NCBI GenBank assembly: GCA_024235935.1
Contig: JACKLL010000007.1
Coordinates: 124,001 to 188,000 of the forward strand
DNA: 64,000 nt
Direction: 5' to 3'
Source: Rhodoferax sp.
GTDB lineage: Bacteria; Pseudomonadota; Gammaproteobacteria; Burkholderiales; Burkholderiaceae_C
A program made the position numbers and the translations under genes. A model generated the notes under the pieces. That model worked only from the letters and a program-made list of their open reading frames with translations, ran no database searches and was not told the DNA's origin. Shown piece by piece: positions 45,629-54,179 of the stretch (positions within the stretch are counted from its first letter, which is position 1; each line of letters opens with the position of its first letter).

Positions 45629-45954
45629 CAGGACTTGCCCTTCTTCTGGCGAACGACCGCGCCATCGCGGGCATCCACCTTGAGCTTGACCAGCAGGCCA
45701 TCGGTCTGCAGCAGCTTGAGCTCGTACATCCAGACACCATGGTCGCGCTCGAGCTCGACCTCCAGCACCTGCCCCGGATGGCTGACCGCGACCCGCGCCA
45801 GGATTTCCGCGAGCGGCAGCACCTCGCCGGCCTTCAGCGCGGCGCGGGCGCGGTCATGGTCGTCGCCATGGGCGCGCGGCCCGTCGGACCAGCCGGCGAG
45901 CGGAATGACCAGCAGAACCAGAGCGGCAAGAAAAACGGTGATGGACTTGTGCAT
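45628..45954 (-). CDS. PepSY domain-containing protein, exported
   Basis: A 108-residue periplasmic protein: signal peptide ('ITVFLAALVLLVIPLAGWS'), then a PepSY unit ('VLPLAEILARVAVSHPGQVLEVELERDHG', 'KVDARDGAVVRQKKGK' in pattern). PepSY proteins beside PhoPQ/QseBC-like systems are thought to modulate the kinase or proteases. First gene of the PepSY-regulator-kinase operon, with ATGA overlap. Confidence 0.88.
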   Translation of the reverse strand: MHKSITVFLAALVLLVIPLAGWSDGPRAHGDDHDRARAALKAGEVLPLAEILARVAVSHPGQVLEVELERDHGVWMYELKLLQTDGLLVKLKVDARDGAVVRQKKGKS

Positions 45955-46006
45955 GGTGAACGCCCCTGCATGGACCGAAGGGTAGATGGATTGTGGCGGC
46001 TTGCGG

Positions 46007-46026
46007 ATGAACGCCACATGAACGCC
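46007..46026. promoter_or_regulatory. Direct repeat ATGAACGCC x2 at 11-bp spacing
   Basis: ATGAACGCC at 46007-46015 and again at 46018-46026, start-to-start 11 bp, in the 138-bp gap between divergent PepSY and SHP operons. OmpR-family regulators bind such one-turn direct repeats, so the adjacent regulator is the obvious candidate. Confidence 0.55.
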
Positions 46027-46092
46027 GCCTTCAGACGCGGTACAGGCACCCAGGTGCAGCATCGATGGCACCAACACTCCATGGAGCCCCTC

Positions 46093-46521
46093 ATGTTCAA
46101 ACCAGGACTATCGCCATCCCCGACCCGCCTGCTGGCGCTGGCGGGGCTGACGGCCACAATGCTGCTGGCCGGAGCCGCCTGTGCCGGCGACACCACCCCG
46201 GCACAGCAACTCGGCCGCTTCAGCGCGCAGGCGGGCGCGCCCGGCAATGCCGATCAGGGCAAGGCCTTCTTCAACACGCGGCACGGCGGCGAATGGTCGT
46301 GTTCGTCCTGCCACGGCAATCCCCCGGTCAAGACCGGCCAGCACGCCAGCACCGGCAAGGAGATCGCCCCTCTGGCGCCGGCTTTCAACGCCAACGCGTT
46401 CACCGACAGCGCCCGCGTGGACAAATGGTTTCGACGCAACTGCAAGGACGTTCTGCGCCGCGAATGCAGTGCCGCCGAGAAAGCCGATGTGCTGGCCTGG
46501 CTGATCAGCCTCAAGCCATGA
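46093..46521 (+). CDS. SHP-type monoheme cytochrome c (DUF1924)
   Basis: A 142-residue exported cytochrome (signal to ~'GAACAG') with one heme site CSSCH (~residue 73) and the C-terminal disulfide region 'WFRRNCKDVLRRECSAAEKADVLAWL'-type, where Asn-Cys matches the SHP of Rhodobacter sphaeroides; in SHP that Asn is an axial heme ligand that swings away to let O2 or NO bind. The start at 46093 has GGAG 6 bases upstream; ATG 46081 is possible. First of a three-gene cytochrome operon. Confidence 0.87.
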   Translation: MFKPGLSPSPTRLLALAGLTATMLLAGAACAGDTTPAQQLGRFSAQAGAPGNADQGKAFFNTRHGGEWSCSSCHGNPPVKTGQHASTGKEIAPLAPAFNANAFTDSARVDKWFRRNCKDVLRRECSAAEKADVLAWLISLKP

Positions 46522-46564
46522 CGTTCCGCAAACCCTACCCATGCCCTTAGCCACGAGAACCGCC

Positions 46565-47083
46565 ATGACGCCCCTGAAACTCCACCTCCGCGCTGCCTGC
46601 GCCCTGGCACTCCTGTTCGGGCTGGGCACCCTGGCCCACGCCGACAGCGGCAGTCTGTCGCCGCGCACCGTGCTGCCCGCCTACCAGCAGGAATGCGGCA
46701 GCTGCCATCTGGCCTACCCGCCCGGCCTGCTGCCGGCCAGCGCCTGGCGCCGCATCATGTCCGGACTGGACACGCACTACGGCAGCGACGCCTCGCTGGA
46801 CGCGGCCATGGCGCAGCAGATCGGCGCCTGGCTGCAAGCGCACGGAGGCACCTACAAACGGGTGAGCAGCGCGCCGCCGCAGGATCGCATCACCCGTTCG
46901 GCCTGGTTCGAGCTCAAGCACCGCCGGATCCCACCCGCCGTCTGGCAACACGCCGCCGTCAAGAGCCCAGCCCATTGCGCAGCCTGCCACACCGGCGCCG
47001 CCCAGGGCGATTTCGACGAAGACCGGCTGCGCATGCCGCCCGGCCTGGACAAGCGCTACCAGAACGCATTCAAGGACGACTGA
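46565..47083 (+). CDS. Diheme cytochrome c (DHC-like)
   Basis: A 172-residue exported protein with two heme sites, CGSCH (N-terminal) and CAACH (~residue 145), and the DHC pattern 'LPASAWRRIMSGLDTHYGSDASL' and 'WFELKHRRIPPAVW'. In Rhodobacter and Shewanella a diheme cytochrome encoded with SHP passes electrons to it. The gene lies between the SHP gene and a cytochrome b gene, the same order as in those bacteria. Confidence 0.9.
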   Translation: MTPLKLHLRAACALALLFGLGTLAHADSGSLSPRTVLPAYQQECGSCHLAYPPGLLPASAWRRIMSGLDTHYGSDASLDAAMAQQIGAWLQAHGGTYKRVSSAPPQDRITRSAWFELKHRRIPPAVWQHAAVKSPAHCAACHTGAAQGDFDEDRLRMPPGLDKRYQNAFKDD

Positions 47084-47115
47084 AAACACCGTCCCACCAC
47101 CCGGAGAACCGCACC

Positions 47116-47859
47116 ATGAACACCACCCATCCCACACCCGGCCTTGCCGCACCGGCAGGCGCCGCACAAGGTCCGACACGGCGCGTCGTCGACGCACCGA
47201 CGCGCATGTTCCACTGGCTGTTTGCGCTGTGCTTCACGCTGGCCTATGCCACCGCCGATGGCGAGCGCTGGCGCCTGGTGCATGTGACGCTCGGCTATAC
47301 GCTGGCCGGTCTGCTGGCGTTCCGCCTCGGCTACGGCCTGATCGGTCCGCGCCAGGCACGCCTGTCGCTGCTGTGGCGCAAGCTGGCCGGGCTGCCGGCA
47401 TGGATGCGTTCGCTGCAGCCGGGCAACGGCGTCGACGTGAACTGGCGCCAGGGACAGAACCTGCTGATGGCGCTGGCGGTCGCGGCGCTGATGGCAGTGG
47501 TACTGCCTGTGGCCATCAGCGGATACGCCACGTACAACGACTGGGGCGGCGAATGGCTGGCGGAGCTGCATGAATTCACTGGCGAGCTGTTCCTGTGGCT
47601 GGTGCTGGGTCACCTGGCGCTGATCCTGGGCCTGAGCCTGCTGCGCCGCAAGAACCAGGCCCTGCCGATGCTGGTCGGGCGCGTGCAGGGCGCGGGGCCG
47701 GACCTCGCAAAACACAACCACGGCGCACTGGCCGCACTGCTGCTGGCCACCGTGCTGGGTTTCTGGGCCTGGCAATGGCAGCAGTCGCCCGCTGGACCGC
47801 TGACCGGCAACACCCCGGGCACCATCCGCGCTGGGCACCACCACGGAGACGACGACTGA
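47116..47859 (+). CDS. Cytochrome b561-type membrane protein
   Basis: A 247-residue integral membrane protein with four-five helices and heme-ligand histidines in 'TRMFHWLFALCF', 'RLVHVTLGYTLAGLL', 'ELHEFTGELFLWLVLGHLAL' pattern. It would carry electrons from the quinol pool to the diheme cytochrome and SHP encoded upstream. The extreme C-terminus is His/Asp-rich ('GHHHGDDD'). Confidence 0.88.
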   Translation: MNTTHPTPGLAAPAGAAQGPTRRVVDAPTRMFHWLFALCFTLAYATADGERWRLVHVTLGYTLAGLLAFRLGYGLIGPRQARLSLLWRKLAGLPAWMRSLQPGNGVDVNWRQGQNLLMALAVAALMAVVLPVAISGYATYNDWGGEWLAELHEFTGELFLWLVLGHLALILGLSLLRRKNQALPMLVGRVQGAGPDLAKHNHGALAALLLATVLGFWAWQWQQSPAGPLTGNTPGTIRAGHHHGDDD

Positions 47860-47941
47860 TCGGCCAACTGTGCGCGACCGCACAGACCCGTCCACGCACC
47901 ATGCGATGATGGAAAGACACCCTCCCCCAAAAGCCTCTTCC

Positions 47942-50449
47942 ATGGACCGTCCAACGACTGCCGGCGCGCCGCCGCAAGGCCTATCGCAAACCGAGGCCGC
48001 GGCACGCCTGCAGGCCGACGGCGCCAACGAACTCGGTCTGAGCCAGCGCCGCTCGCTGGCGGGCATCGTGTGGGAGGTGGTGCGCGAGCCAATGTTCCTG
48101 CTGCTGCTGGGCGCCGGGGCCATCTACCTGGCGACGGGGGATCCGCAAGAGGCCCTGGTGCTGCTGGGATTCGTGTGCATCATCATCGGCGTGACCATCG
48201 TGCAGGAGCGCCGTACCGACAATGCGCTCGAGGCCTTGCGTGACCTGTCGAGCCCGCGTGCGCAGGTGATCCGCGACGGTGTACCGCAGCGGATTCCCGG
48301 GCGTGATGTCGTGCGCGGCGACCTGCTGGTGTTGACCGAAGGCGACCGCGTCGCCGCCGACGCCCGGGCCCACGAGACCCATGAACTGGCCTGCGACGAG
48401 GCCATGCTGACCGGCGAGTCCGCCCCCGTCGCCAAGCAGGCGAACGACACGGTCTTTGCCGGCACCCTGGTGGTCAGCGGTCAGGCGCTGGCCGAGGTCA
48501 CGGCAACCGGCCGCCACAGCGAATTCGGTCGCATTGGCCAGTCGCTGGGCGCAATCGATTCCGAGCCTTCCCCGTTGCGCGACGAAGTGGCGCGCCTGAC
48601 CCGGCGCCTGGTCCTGATCGGGGTTTCGCTGAGCCTGCTGCTGGCCCTGCTGTTCTGGACGCTGCGCGGCGGCTGGCTCGACGCGCTGCTGGCCGGGATC
48701 ACGCTGGCCATGGGCATCCTGCCGCAGGAATTCGCCGTCATCATGATCGTGTTCATGGCCCTGGGCGCGCGGCGCATGGCGGCGCGCCAGGTGCTGACGC
48801 GCCGGCTGGGCGCCATCGAGACGCTGGGCCAGACCACGGTGCTGTGTGTCGACAAGACCGGGACGCTGACGCAGAACCGGATGGAAGTCGCGCATCTGTT
48901 TGCCGGCGACCAGGCCCTGGACCTGCACACGCTCGGTGATGCGCCCTTGCCCGAAGCCTTCCACAGCCTGCTCGAATATGCGGTGCTGGCCAGCGAGATC
49001 GTGCCGCATGATCCGATGGAGCAGGCCTTCCACCGCCTGGCCGGCTTGCAGCTCAAGGACACCGACCATCTGCATCCGGGCTGGGCGCTGGCGCAGGAAT
49101 ACGAGCTCTCGCCGCAGTTGCTGGCCATGTCCCACCTGTGGCACGGCGAGGCCGGCAACGCCGATGTGGTCGCCACCAAGGGCGCGCCGGAGGCGATCGC
49201 CGATCTTTGCCATCTGGCGCCGGTCGTCCGGGCGCAGCTCGCGGCGCAAGCCGATGCCATGGCCGACCGCGGCCTGCGCGTTCTGGGTGTGGCCAAGGCG
49301 CGCCACCACGAGGATCTGGCCCATCCGGAAAACCAGCATGACTTCGATTTCGAGTTTCTCGGCCTGGTGGGCCTGGCCGATCCGCTGCGCGCGCAGGTGC
49401 CACAGGCTGTGGCCGAATGCCAACGCGCCGGCATCCGGCTGGTGATGATCACCGGCGACCATCCGCGCACCGCACGCGCCATCGCCGCGCAGGCAGGCAT
49501 CCCCAGCGAGAAGGTCATCACCGGACCCGAGCTGGCCAGCATGGATGCCGCTGCGCTGGCGCTGCGCGTGGCCGATGTCCATGTGTTTGCCCGCGTCAAA
49601 CCGCAGCAGAAGCTGGCGCTGATCGAGGCGCTCAAGGCGCGCGGCGACGTGGTGGCGATGACGGGCGACGGCGTCAACGATGCGCCGGCGCTGAAGGCCG
49701 CGCACATCGGCATCGCCATGGGGCAGCGCGGCACCGACGTCGCGCGTGAGGCGGCAGCGCTGGTGCTGCTGGAAGACGACTTCTCGGCCATCGTCCAGGC
49801 GATCCGGCTGGGGCGGCGGATCTACATCAATCTGCGCCAGGCCATGGTCTACACGCTGGCGGTCCACGTCCCGATCGTCGGGATGTCGCTGCTGCCGGTG
49901 CTGTTCGGCATGCCACTGGTGCTGGTTCCCCTGCACATCGCGTTCCTGGAACTGGTCATCGACCCGGCCTGCTCGGTGGTTTTCGAAGCGCAGACCCAGG
50001 ATGCGGCACTCATGGAAGAGCCGCCCCGGCCCCGCAACCAACCCCTGCTGTCCGGCGCCCGGATGGCCCAGGGTCTGTTGCAGGGCGGCGTTCTGACGCT
50101 GGCACTGGTCGGGCTCTACGCCGGCCTGCTGGCCCAGGGCATGCAGAGCGATCAGGCGCGCAGCTTTGTGTTCGTGATGCTGGTGACGGCCAATGCGGCG
50201 CTGATCCTGCCCAGCCGCCGCGGCCTGGGTACCGGCTGGCGCACCCTGTTCAGCGCGCTGCCGCCGGTGACGGTGTGGGTCATGGGCGGCACGCTGGCGG
50301 CACTGCTGCTGGTGACAGCGCTGCCGGCACTGGCCTCGACTTTCCGCTTTGCGCCGCTGCCCCTCACCCAGTGGCTGGCGGCATTTGCACTGGGCGTGCT
50401 GATGCTGGCGCCCTTCCAGTGGGTTCGGCGCGCGCTCACTCCAGCTTGA
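47942..50449 (+). CDS. P-type cation-transporting ATPase (P2/P3-like)
   Basis: An ~835-residue pump. The phosphorylation site 'CVDKTGTLTQN' has Asp ~304, the actuator loop is 'LTGESAP', the hinge is 'TGDGVNDAPALKAA', and helix 4 carries 'GILPQEFAVIMIV' in place of PEGL. No N-terminal heavy-metal domains, so it is of the Ca2+/Mg2+/H+-like class rather than a CopA type; the ion is not predictable. The start is uncertain: ATGs at 47906, 47909 and 47942 are in frame and none has a good ribosome site. It overlaps the convergent Bug gene by 14 bp. Confidence 0.9.
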   Translation: MDRPTTAGAPPQGLSQTEAAARLQADGANELGLSQRRSLAGIVWEVVREPMFLLLLGAGAIYLATGDPQEALVLLGFVCIIIGVTIVQERRTDNALEALRDLSSPRAQVIRDGVPQRIPGRDVVRGDLLVLTEGDRVAADARAHETHELACDEAMLTGESAPVAKQANDTVFAGTLVVSGQALAEVTATGRHSEFGRIGQSLGAIDSEPSPLRDEVARLTRRLVLIGVSLSLLLALLFWTLRGGWLDALLAGITLAMGILPQEFAVIMIVFMALGARRMAARQVLTRRLGAIETLGQTTVLCVDKTGTLTQNRMEVAHLFAGDQALDLHTLGDAPLPEAFHSLLEYAVLASEIVPHDPMEQAFHRLAGLQLKDTDHLHPGWALAQEYELSPQLLAMSHLWHGEAGNADVVATKGAPEAIADLCHLAPVVRAQLAAQADAMADRGLRVLGVAKARHHEDLAHPENQHDFDFEFLGLVGLADPLRAQVPQAVAECQRAGIRLVMITGDHPRTARAIAAQAGIPSEKVITGPELASMDAAALALRVADVHVFARVKPQQKLALIEALKARGDVVAMTGDGVNDAPALKAAHIGIAMGQRGTDVAREAAALVLLEDDFSAIVQAIRLGRRIYINLRQAMVYTLAVHVPIVGMSLLPVLFGMPLVLVPLHIAFLELVIDPACSVVFEAQTQDAALMEEPPRPRNQPLLSGARMAQGLLQGGVLTLALVGLYAGLLAQGMQSDQARSFVFVMLVTANAALILPSRRGLGTGWRTLFSALPPVTVWVMGGTLAALLLVTALPALASTFRFAPLPLTQWLAAFALGVLMLAPFQWVRRALTPA

Positions 50450-51395
50450 TGCCGGCCTGCTTGATCAGGGTGCCGAAACGGTCGAACTCCTGCCGGTTCA
50501 TCTGCGCGAACTGATCGGCGCTGATTGCACCGGGCTCGCCACCCAGGCCCTTGAGCTTGGCCTGCACGTCCGGCAGCTTCAGCACGCGGGCGAGTTCGGC
50601 CTGCAGCCTGGCCTGGATGTCGGCAGGTGTGCCACCGGTCACGAACAGTGCGTACCATGTGCTCATCTCGAAGCCGGGTACGCCGGCCTCCGCCAGTGTG
50701 GGCACCTGCGGCAATTCGGCACTGCGGGTGGCCGTGGTCAGCGCCAGCGGCCGGAACTTGCCGGCCTTGATCTGCCCCATGGCCGATGAGGTGGTGTCGA
50801 ACATCAGCTGGATGTTGCCGGCGATCAGGTCCAGATGCGCCTGGCTGGAGCCCTTGTAGGGGATGTGGACGCTCTGGACCCCGGCAGCCAGGTTGAAGCC
50901 CTCACCCGCAATGTGCTGGGTGCTGCCCATGCCGGACGAGCCGTACTTGAAGTCGTTGGGTCTGGCCTTCATTTGCGCGACCAGTTCCTTGACGTTGGTG
51001 GCCGTGACCGTGGGCCCGACCACCAGCACATTGGGCACGGTCACCACCAGTCCCACTGGCGCCAGATCCTTGATCGGATCGAAACCCAGCTTCATCAGGT
51101 GCGGCGCGATGGCCTGCCCGGTGTTGGTGGCCACCAGCAGCGTGTAGCCGTCGGCCGGCGCCTTGGCCGTCAGGTCGGCGGCGATGGTGTTGGATGCGCC
51201 GGGCTTGTTCTCGACCACGAAGCTGCCCTTGAGGCCTTCGCCCATCTTCTCGGCCAGCATGCGCGCGATGATGTCGGTGCCGCCACCGGCGTTGGCGCCG
51301 ACCATGATGCGGACCGGCTTGCTGGGGTAGCTTTGCGCAAGCACCACCAGCGGCGCCAGCAGCACGCCGGCGCAGAGGATTTTCCTGAGTTTCAT
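50436..51395 (-). CDS. Bug/TctC family periplasmic solute-binding protein
   Basis: A 319-residue exported binding protein: signal 'KILCAGVLLAPLVVLAQ', then 'YPSKPVRIMVGANAGGGTDI', 'VVENKPGASNTIAA' and 'YGSSGMGSTQHIAG', all Bug hallmarks. It starts in an ATGA overlap with the PdxA-like gene and has a strong AAGGAGA site identical in sequence to that of the Bug gene at 63550. Likely captures the substrate of the PdxA-like enzyme or its precursor. Confidence 0.92.
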   Translation of the reverse strand: MKLRKILCAGVLLAPLVVLAQSYPSKPVRIMVGANAGGGTDIIARMLAEKMGEGLKGSFVVENKPGASNTIAADLTAKAPADGYTLLVATNTGQAIAPHLMKLGFDPIKDLAPVGLVVTVPNVLVVGPTVTATNVKELVAQMKARPNDFKYGSSGMGSTQHIAGEGFNLAAGVQSVHIPYKGSSQAHLDLIAGNIQLMFDTTSSAMGQIKAGKFRPLALTTATRSAELPQVPTLAEAGVPGFEMSTWYALFVTGGTPADIQARLQAELARVLKLPDVQAKLKGLGGEPGAISADQFAQMNRQEFDRFGTLIKQAGIKLE

Positions 51396-52375
51396 GTCTG
51401 TGTCTCCTTGGGCTGTTGGGAAATTGTTTTCCTGCGGTGCGCCTGACCCATGCGCACCGCAAGATCGAAGGCATTGCGCATGGCCTGCGGATTGGCCAGG
51501 CCCTTGCCGACGATGTCGTAGGCGGTACCGTGTGCCGGTGTGGTGACCGGTATCGGCAGGCCGCCATGCACGGTGACGCCTTGCTCGAAACCGAGCAGCT
51601 TCATCGCGATCTGTCCCTGGTCGTGGTACATCGTGACCACCCCGTCGTAGCCGCCCTGTGGTCGCAGCGCCCGCACGAAGGCGGTGTCGGCTGGAAACGG
51701 ACCGTCGGCGGCATAGCCCTGCTGCGCGGCCAATGCGACGCCCGGTGCGATGACACGGCCTTCTTCGTCGCCATAGTTGCCGCCGTCGCCGTTGTGCGGG
51801 TTCAGACCGCAGACGGCCAGGCGCGGCTGCGCGACGCCGGCGGCGCGCAAGGCCTCGCTGATCATGCGGATCGCGTTGGCGACTTTCGGTGCGCTCAGCA
51901 GTCCGCTGACGTCGCGCAGTGCCACATGGGACGTCACGCGGGCCGTCCACAAGTTGCGCAGCACATTGAGTTCGCCGCACTCGCCGTTGAAATCCAGGTA
52001 TTCGGCGAACCAGCGCAGTTCGTCCTCCTGGTGCATGCCGCCGGCGCGCAGGGCACCCTTGTTCAGCGGCGCGAAGCAGAAGGCGTCGGCGCGTCCGCTG
52101 CGCACCAGATCGACCCCTGCGGCCAGACCCTGGAGCATGTAGCGCCCGTTGTCGGCCTGGGCTTGCCCCGGGGTGAACGGGGCGGCGTCACGCCCGGCCC
52201 AGTCGTGCCAGCTGGGGTTTGCGGTACCGGTGTCCTGGCCCTGCTGGCCGATCAGCAGGACATCGGCCGATTGCATCGCCTGTGCGTCCTGCAGCAGCTT
52301 GGCGACAAGTTCGGGGCCGATGCCGGCGGGATCACCGGTGAAGAGTGCAATGACGGGGCGTTGGGGTGCGTCCAT
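51392..52375 (-). CDS. PdxA-family dehydrogenase (4-hydroxythreonine-4-phosphate dehydrogenase-like)
   Basis: A 327-residue metal-dependent dehydrogenase. Signatures: 'FTGDPAGIGPELVAKLL', 'APLNKGALRAGG', 'GLNPHNGDGGNYGDEE' and metal-ligand 'MYHDQGQIAMKLLGFE', with 'TTPAHGTAYDIVGKG'. Its pairing with a Bug protein and a GntR regulator suggests a PdxA2-like catabolic enzyme (sugar-acid phosphate pathway) rather than vitamin B6 synthesis. I use the ATG at 52375; the frame extends upstream across the operator. Confidence 0.88.
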   Translation of the reverse strand: MDAPQRPVIALFTGDPAGIGPELVAKLLQDAQAMQSADVLLIGQQGQDTGTANPSWHDWAGRDAAPFTPGQAQADNGRYMLQGLAAGVDLVRSGRADAFCFAPLNKGALRAGGMHQEDELRWFAEYLDFNGECGELNVLRNLWTARVTSHVALRDVSGLLSAPKVANAIRMISEALRAAGVAQPRLAVCGLNPHNGDGGNYGDEEGRVIAPGVALAAQQGYAADGPFPADTAFVRALRPQGGYDGVVTMYHDQGQIAMKLLGFEQGVTVHGGLPIPVTTPAHGTAYDIVGKGLANPQAMRNAFDLAVRMGQAHRRKTISQQPKETQT

Positions 52376-52419
52376 GGGAACCGATCGTGGCGGAGAGTCA
52401 ATGAAATTGGTAATGTGTA

Positions 52420-52435
52420 ATCCGTAATTACGGAT
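52420..52435. promoter_or_regulatory. 16-bp perfect palindrome between divergent pdxA-like and GntR genes
   Basis: ATCCGTAATTACGGAT reads the same on both strands, in an AT-rich gap of 118 bp between divergent starts. GntR/FCD regulators bind short palindromes of this kind, so this is the likely operator for the adjacent regulator. Confidence 0.65.
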
Positions 52436-52493
52436 AATTAGAATCGGCACACGGTATGCTGTCAAGCAGTTTCTTCGCCATACTCGCGCCTAT

Positions 52494-53168
52494 ATGAACT
52501 CTCCGGCCCCCAACGCCCAGATCGCCCGCATTCCCCTGCATGAGGAAGTGACCAACCGGATCCGGGACATGATCGTGGAGTCCAAGCTGGTTCCCGGCGA
52601 ACGGATTCAGGAACTGGAACTGGCGCAGCAACTCGGGGTGTCCCGTACACCGATCCGTGAAGCCCTCAAGGTGCTCACCTCCGAGGGGCTGGTCGAGCTG
52701 CTGCCGCTGCGCGGCGCCATCGTCAAGGTCTTCACCGACAAGGATGCGCACGACATGCTGGACGTGATCGCGCTGCTGGAGGCCTTTGCCGGTGAACGCG
52801 CCTGCAAGGCGGAACAGTCCCGCATCGACGCGATCCTGGACATGCATGAGCGCATGCAGCAGTTGTACGAACAGCGCCAGCGGCTGGAATATTTCGTGCT
52901 GAACCAGCAGATCCACGAGGCGCTGATCGCGCTGGCCGACAACGAGACGCTGAGCATGACGCACGCCATCTTGAGCAAGCGCATGCGCAGCCTGCGCTAC
53001 AGCGGCAATTCCGGGGCCGAGAACTGGGCCGCCGCGCTGGCGGAGCACACCCGGATGATGGAGGCGCTGGCCCGGCGCGATGGCCCGGCCCTGGCCAGCG
53101 CCATGCGTGAACATATCCAGAACACCTGGCCGCGGATCCGCGGCCTGACCCTGGCCCACAGGGATTAG
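52494..53168 (+). CDS. GntR family transcriptional regulator (FCD type)
   Basis: A 224-residue regulator: winged helix at ~15-80 ('RIRDMIVESKLVPGERIQELELAQQLGVSRTPIREALKVL' in pattern) and a C-terminal FCD ligand-binding domain with metal-ligand positions in 'HMEALARRDGPALASAMREHI'-like sequence. FCD members sense organic acids. It is divergent from the PdxA/Bug operon and probably controls it through the palindrome at 52420-52435. Confidence 0.92.
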   Translation: MNSPAPNAQIARIPLHEEVTNRIRDMIVESKLVPGERIQELELAQQLGVSRTPIREALKVLTSEGLVELLPLRGAIVKVFTDKDAHDMLDVIALLEAFAGERACKAEQSRIDAILDMHERMQQLYEQRQRLEYFVLNQQIHEALIALADNETLSMTHAILSKRMRSLRYSGNSGAENWAAALAEHTRMMEALARRDGPALASAMREHIQNTWPRIRGLTLAHRD

Positions 53169-53227
53169 CCCCACGCGCATGGCACCGCATCGCCGGAGTC
53201 GGCAATGCGGGCGGCCCCAGACGTTCG

Positions 53228-53638
53228 CTAGTTACCGGCAGGCGCCCATTGCGGCAGATCGGCGCAGGTTTGCTGCGCGGTCTGCAGGGCCTCCTGCAAA
53301 CGGCTCTTGCCGGAGGGGCGCAATCGCACGTACCGCCGCCCATCGGCCGCGGCCTGTGGGTCGCGTTGCAGCCAGCCGGTTTTCTCCAGCGGCAACAACT
53401 GCCGGACCACGGCCGAAACCGGTATACCCAGCACGGGCACCAGCGCGCTTGCGGCCATTTGATGCCCCTCGGCGCGCAGCAGTTGCATCAGCAGGATGAA
53501 ATCGCCATAGCTGAGCCCATGGTAGGTGGCCAACTCTTCGTCGAGCACACGACGGATACGGGCGTGGGCGGCACTGATCGCCAGGCACTGGTCCAACGGG
53601 GACGTCGACATGGGTGCGACTGGCCGTATGGTCTGCAT
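53228..53638 (-). CDS. MarR family transcriptional regulator
   Basis: A 136-residue protein with a MarR-type winged helix: 'YGDFILLMQLLRAEGHQMAASALVPVLGIPVSAVVRQLLPLEKTGWLQR' in pattern and the wing 'DGRRYVRLRPSGKS'. The start at 53638 lies one base after the stop of the GIY-YIG gene (TGAGATG), so it is translationally coupled; ATG 53611 is an alternative. The ligand is unknown. Confidence 0.85.
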   Translation of the reverse strand: MQTIRPVAPMSTSPLDQCLAISAAHARIRRVLDEELATYHGLSYGDFILLMQLLRAEGHQMAASALVPVLGIPVSAVVRQLLPLEKTGWLQRDPQAAADGRRYVRLRPSGKSRLQEALQTAQQTCADLPQWAPAGN

Positions 53639-53639
53639 C

Positions 53640-54032
53640 TCAATGCGTCCGCTTCGCCCGTGCACAGGTCGCATCCTGCGCAGGCACCGGGTTGTAGGCG
53701 GGAGTGGCAGAGCCCGCCAGTTCGTCGCGCCACAACGCCAGCAAGGTCGCCAGTTCGGCGACGTAGTCGAAATCCGGCTGCGCGCTTTGCCGGATCTGGT
53801 CGAGTACCTCAAAACGAAAGGCATGTGCACCGTGCGCCAACCAGTCCGATTGCAGCTGCGGGTTGCGGTGGCCGCGCATCGTCAATTCGAAGCGGTGGCG
53901 GTTCATGGCGGCATGCGGGTTCGGCGAGGCATCCAGGTAAACCCGGTGGTTCACGGTATTGCGAATCACGAAAACGCCAGGCGGCACAAAAGTCTGCTTG
54001 TAGTGGTTCTTCAGTTCGCGGTTGTCGGGCAT
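53640..54032 (-). CDS. GIY-YIG nuclease family protein (degenerate motif)
   Basis: A 130-residue protein with the GIY-YIG fold pattern: 'PPGVFVIRNTVNHRVYLDAS', a basic helix 'MNRHRFELTMRGHRNPQLQSDWLAHG' in pattern and 'FRFEVLDQI'. The two eponymous motifs read GVF and YLD, so tyrosines are partly replaced; the helix arginine is present. Catalytic activity is doubtful. It is the first gene of an operon with the MarR regulator. Confidence 0.72.
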   Translation of the reverse strand: MPDNRELKNHYKQTFVPPGVFVIRNTVNHRVYLDASPNPHAAMNRHRFELTMRGHRNPQLQSDWLAHGAHAFRFEVLDQIRQSAQPDFDYVAELATLLALWRDELAGSATPAYNPVPAQDATCARAKRTH

Positions 54033-54070
54033 GGTGTTCCGTGCAGGTGTTTGTCAATGTGTCGAATATT

Positions 54071-54117
54071 ACCCGGGTTAATTAAATTCGTCAATAACAC
54101 CCGGATTAAATATCCGG
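54071..54117. promoter_or_regulatory. Operator-like repeats upstream of the GIY-YIG/MarR operon
   Basis: ACCCGGGTTAA (54071-54081) and ACCCGGATTAA (54099-54109), 28 bp apart, plus a perfect inverted repeat CCGGAT-TAAAT-ATCCGG (54101-54117). The region is AT-rich and sits between divergent starts (54032 and 54180). Candidate binding site of the MarR protein. Confidence 0.55.
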
Positions 54118-54179
54118 AACGCACGATCTGGGCCGGGCGTGCGACATGCGCGCATTTCCGCAGCGGTTAGGCTTGCCCC

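Noticed and set aside
47981..50041. Minus-strand open frame of ~690 codons opposite the P-type ATPase
   Set aside because: Gln/His/Arg-rich antisense of a conserved coding gene, no recognisable domain.
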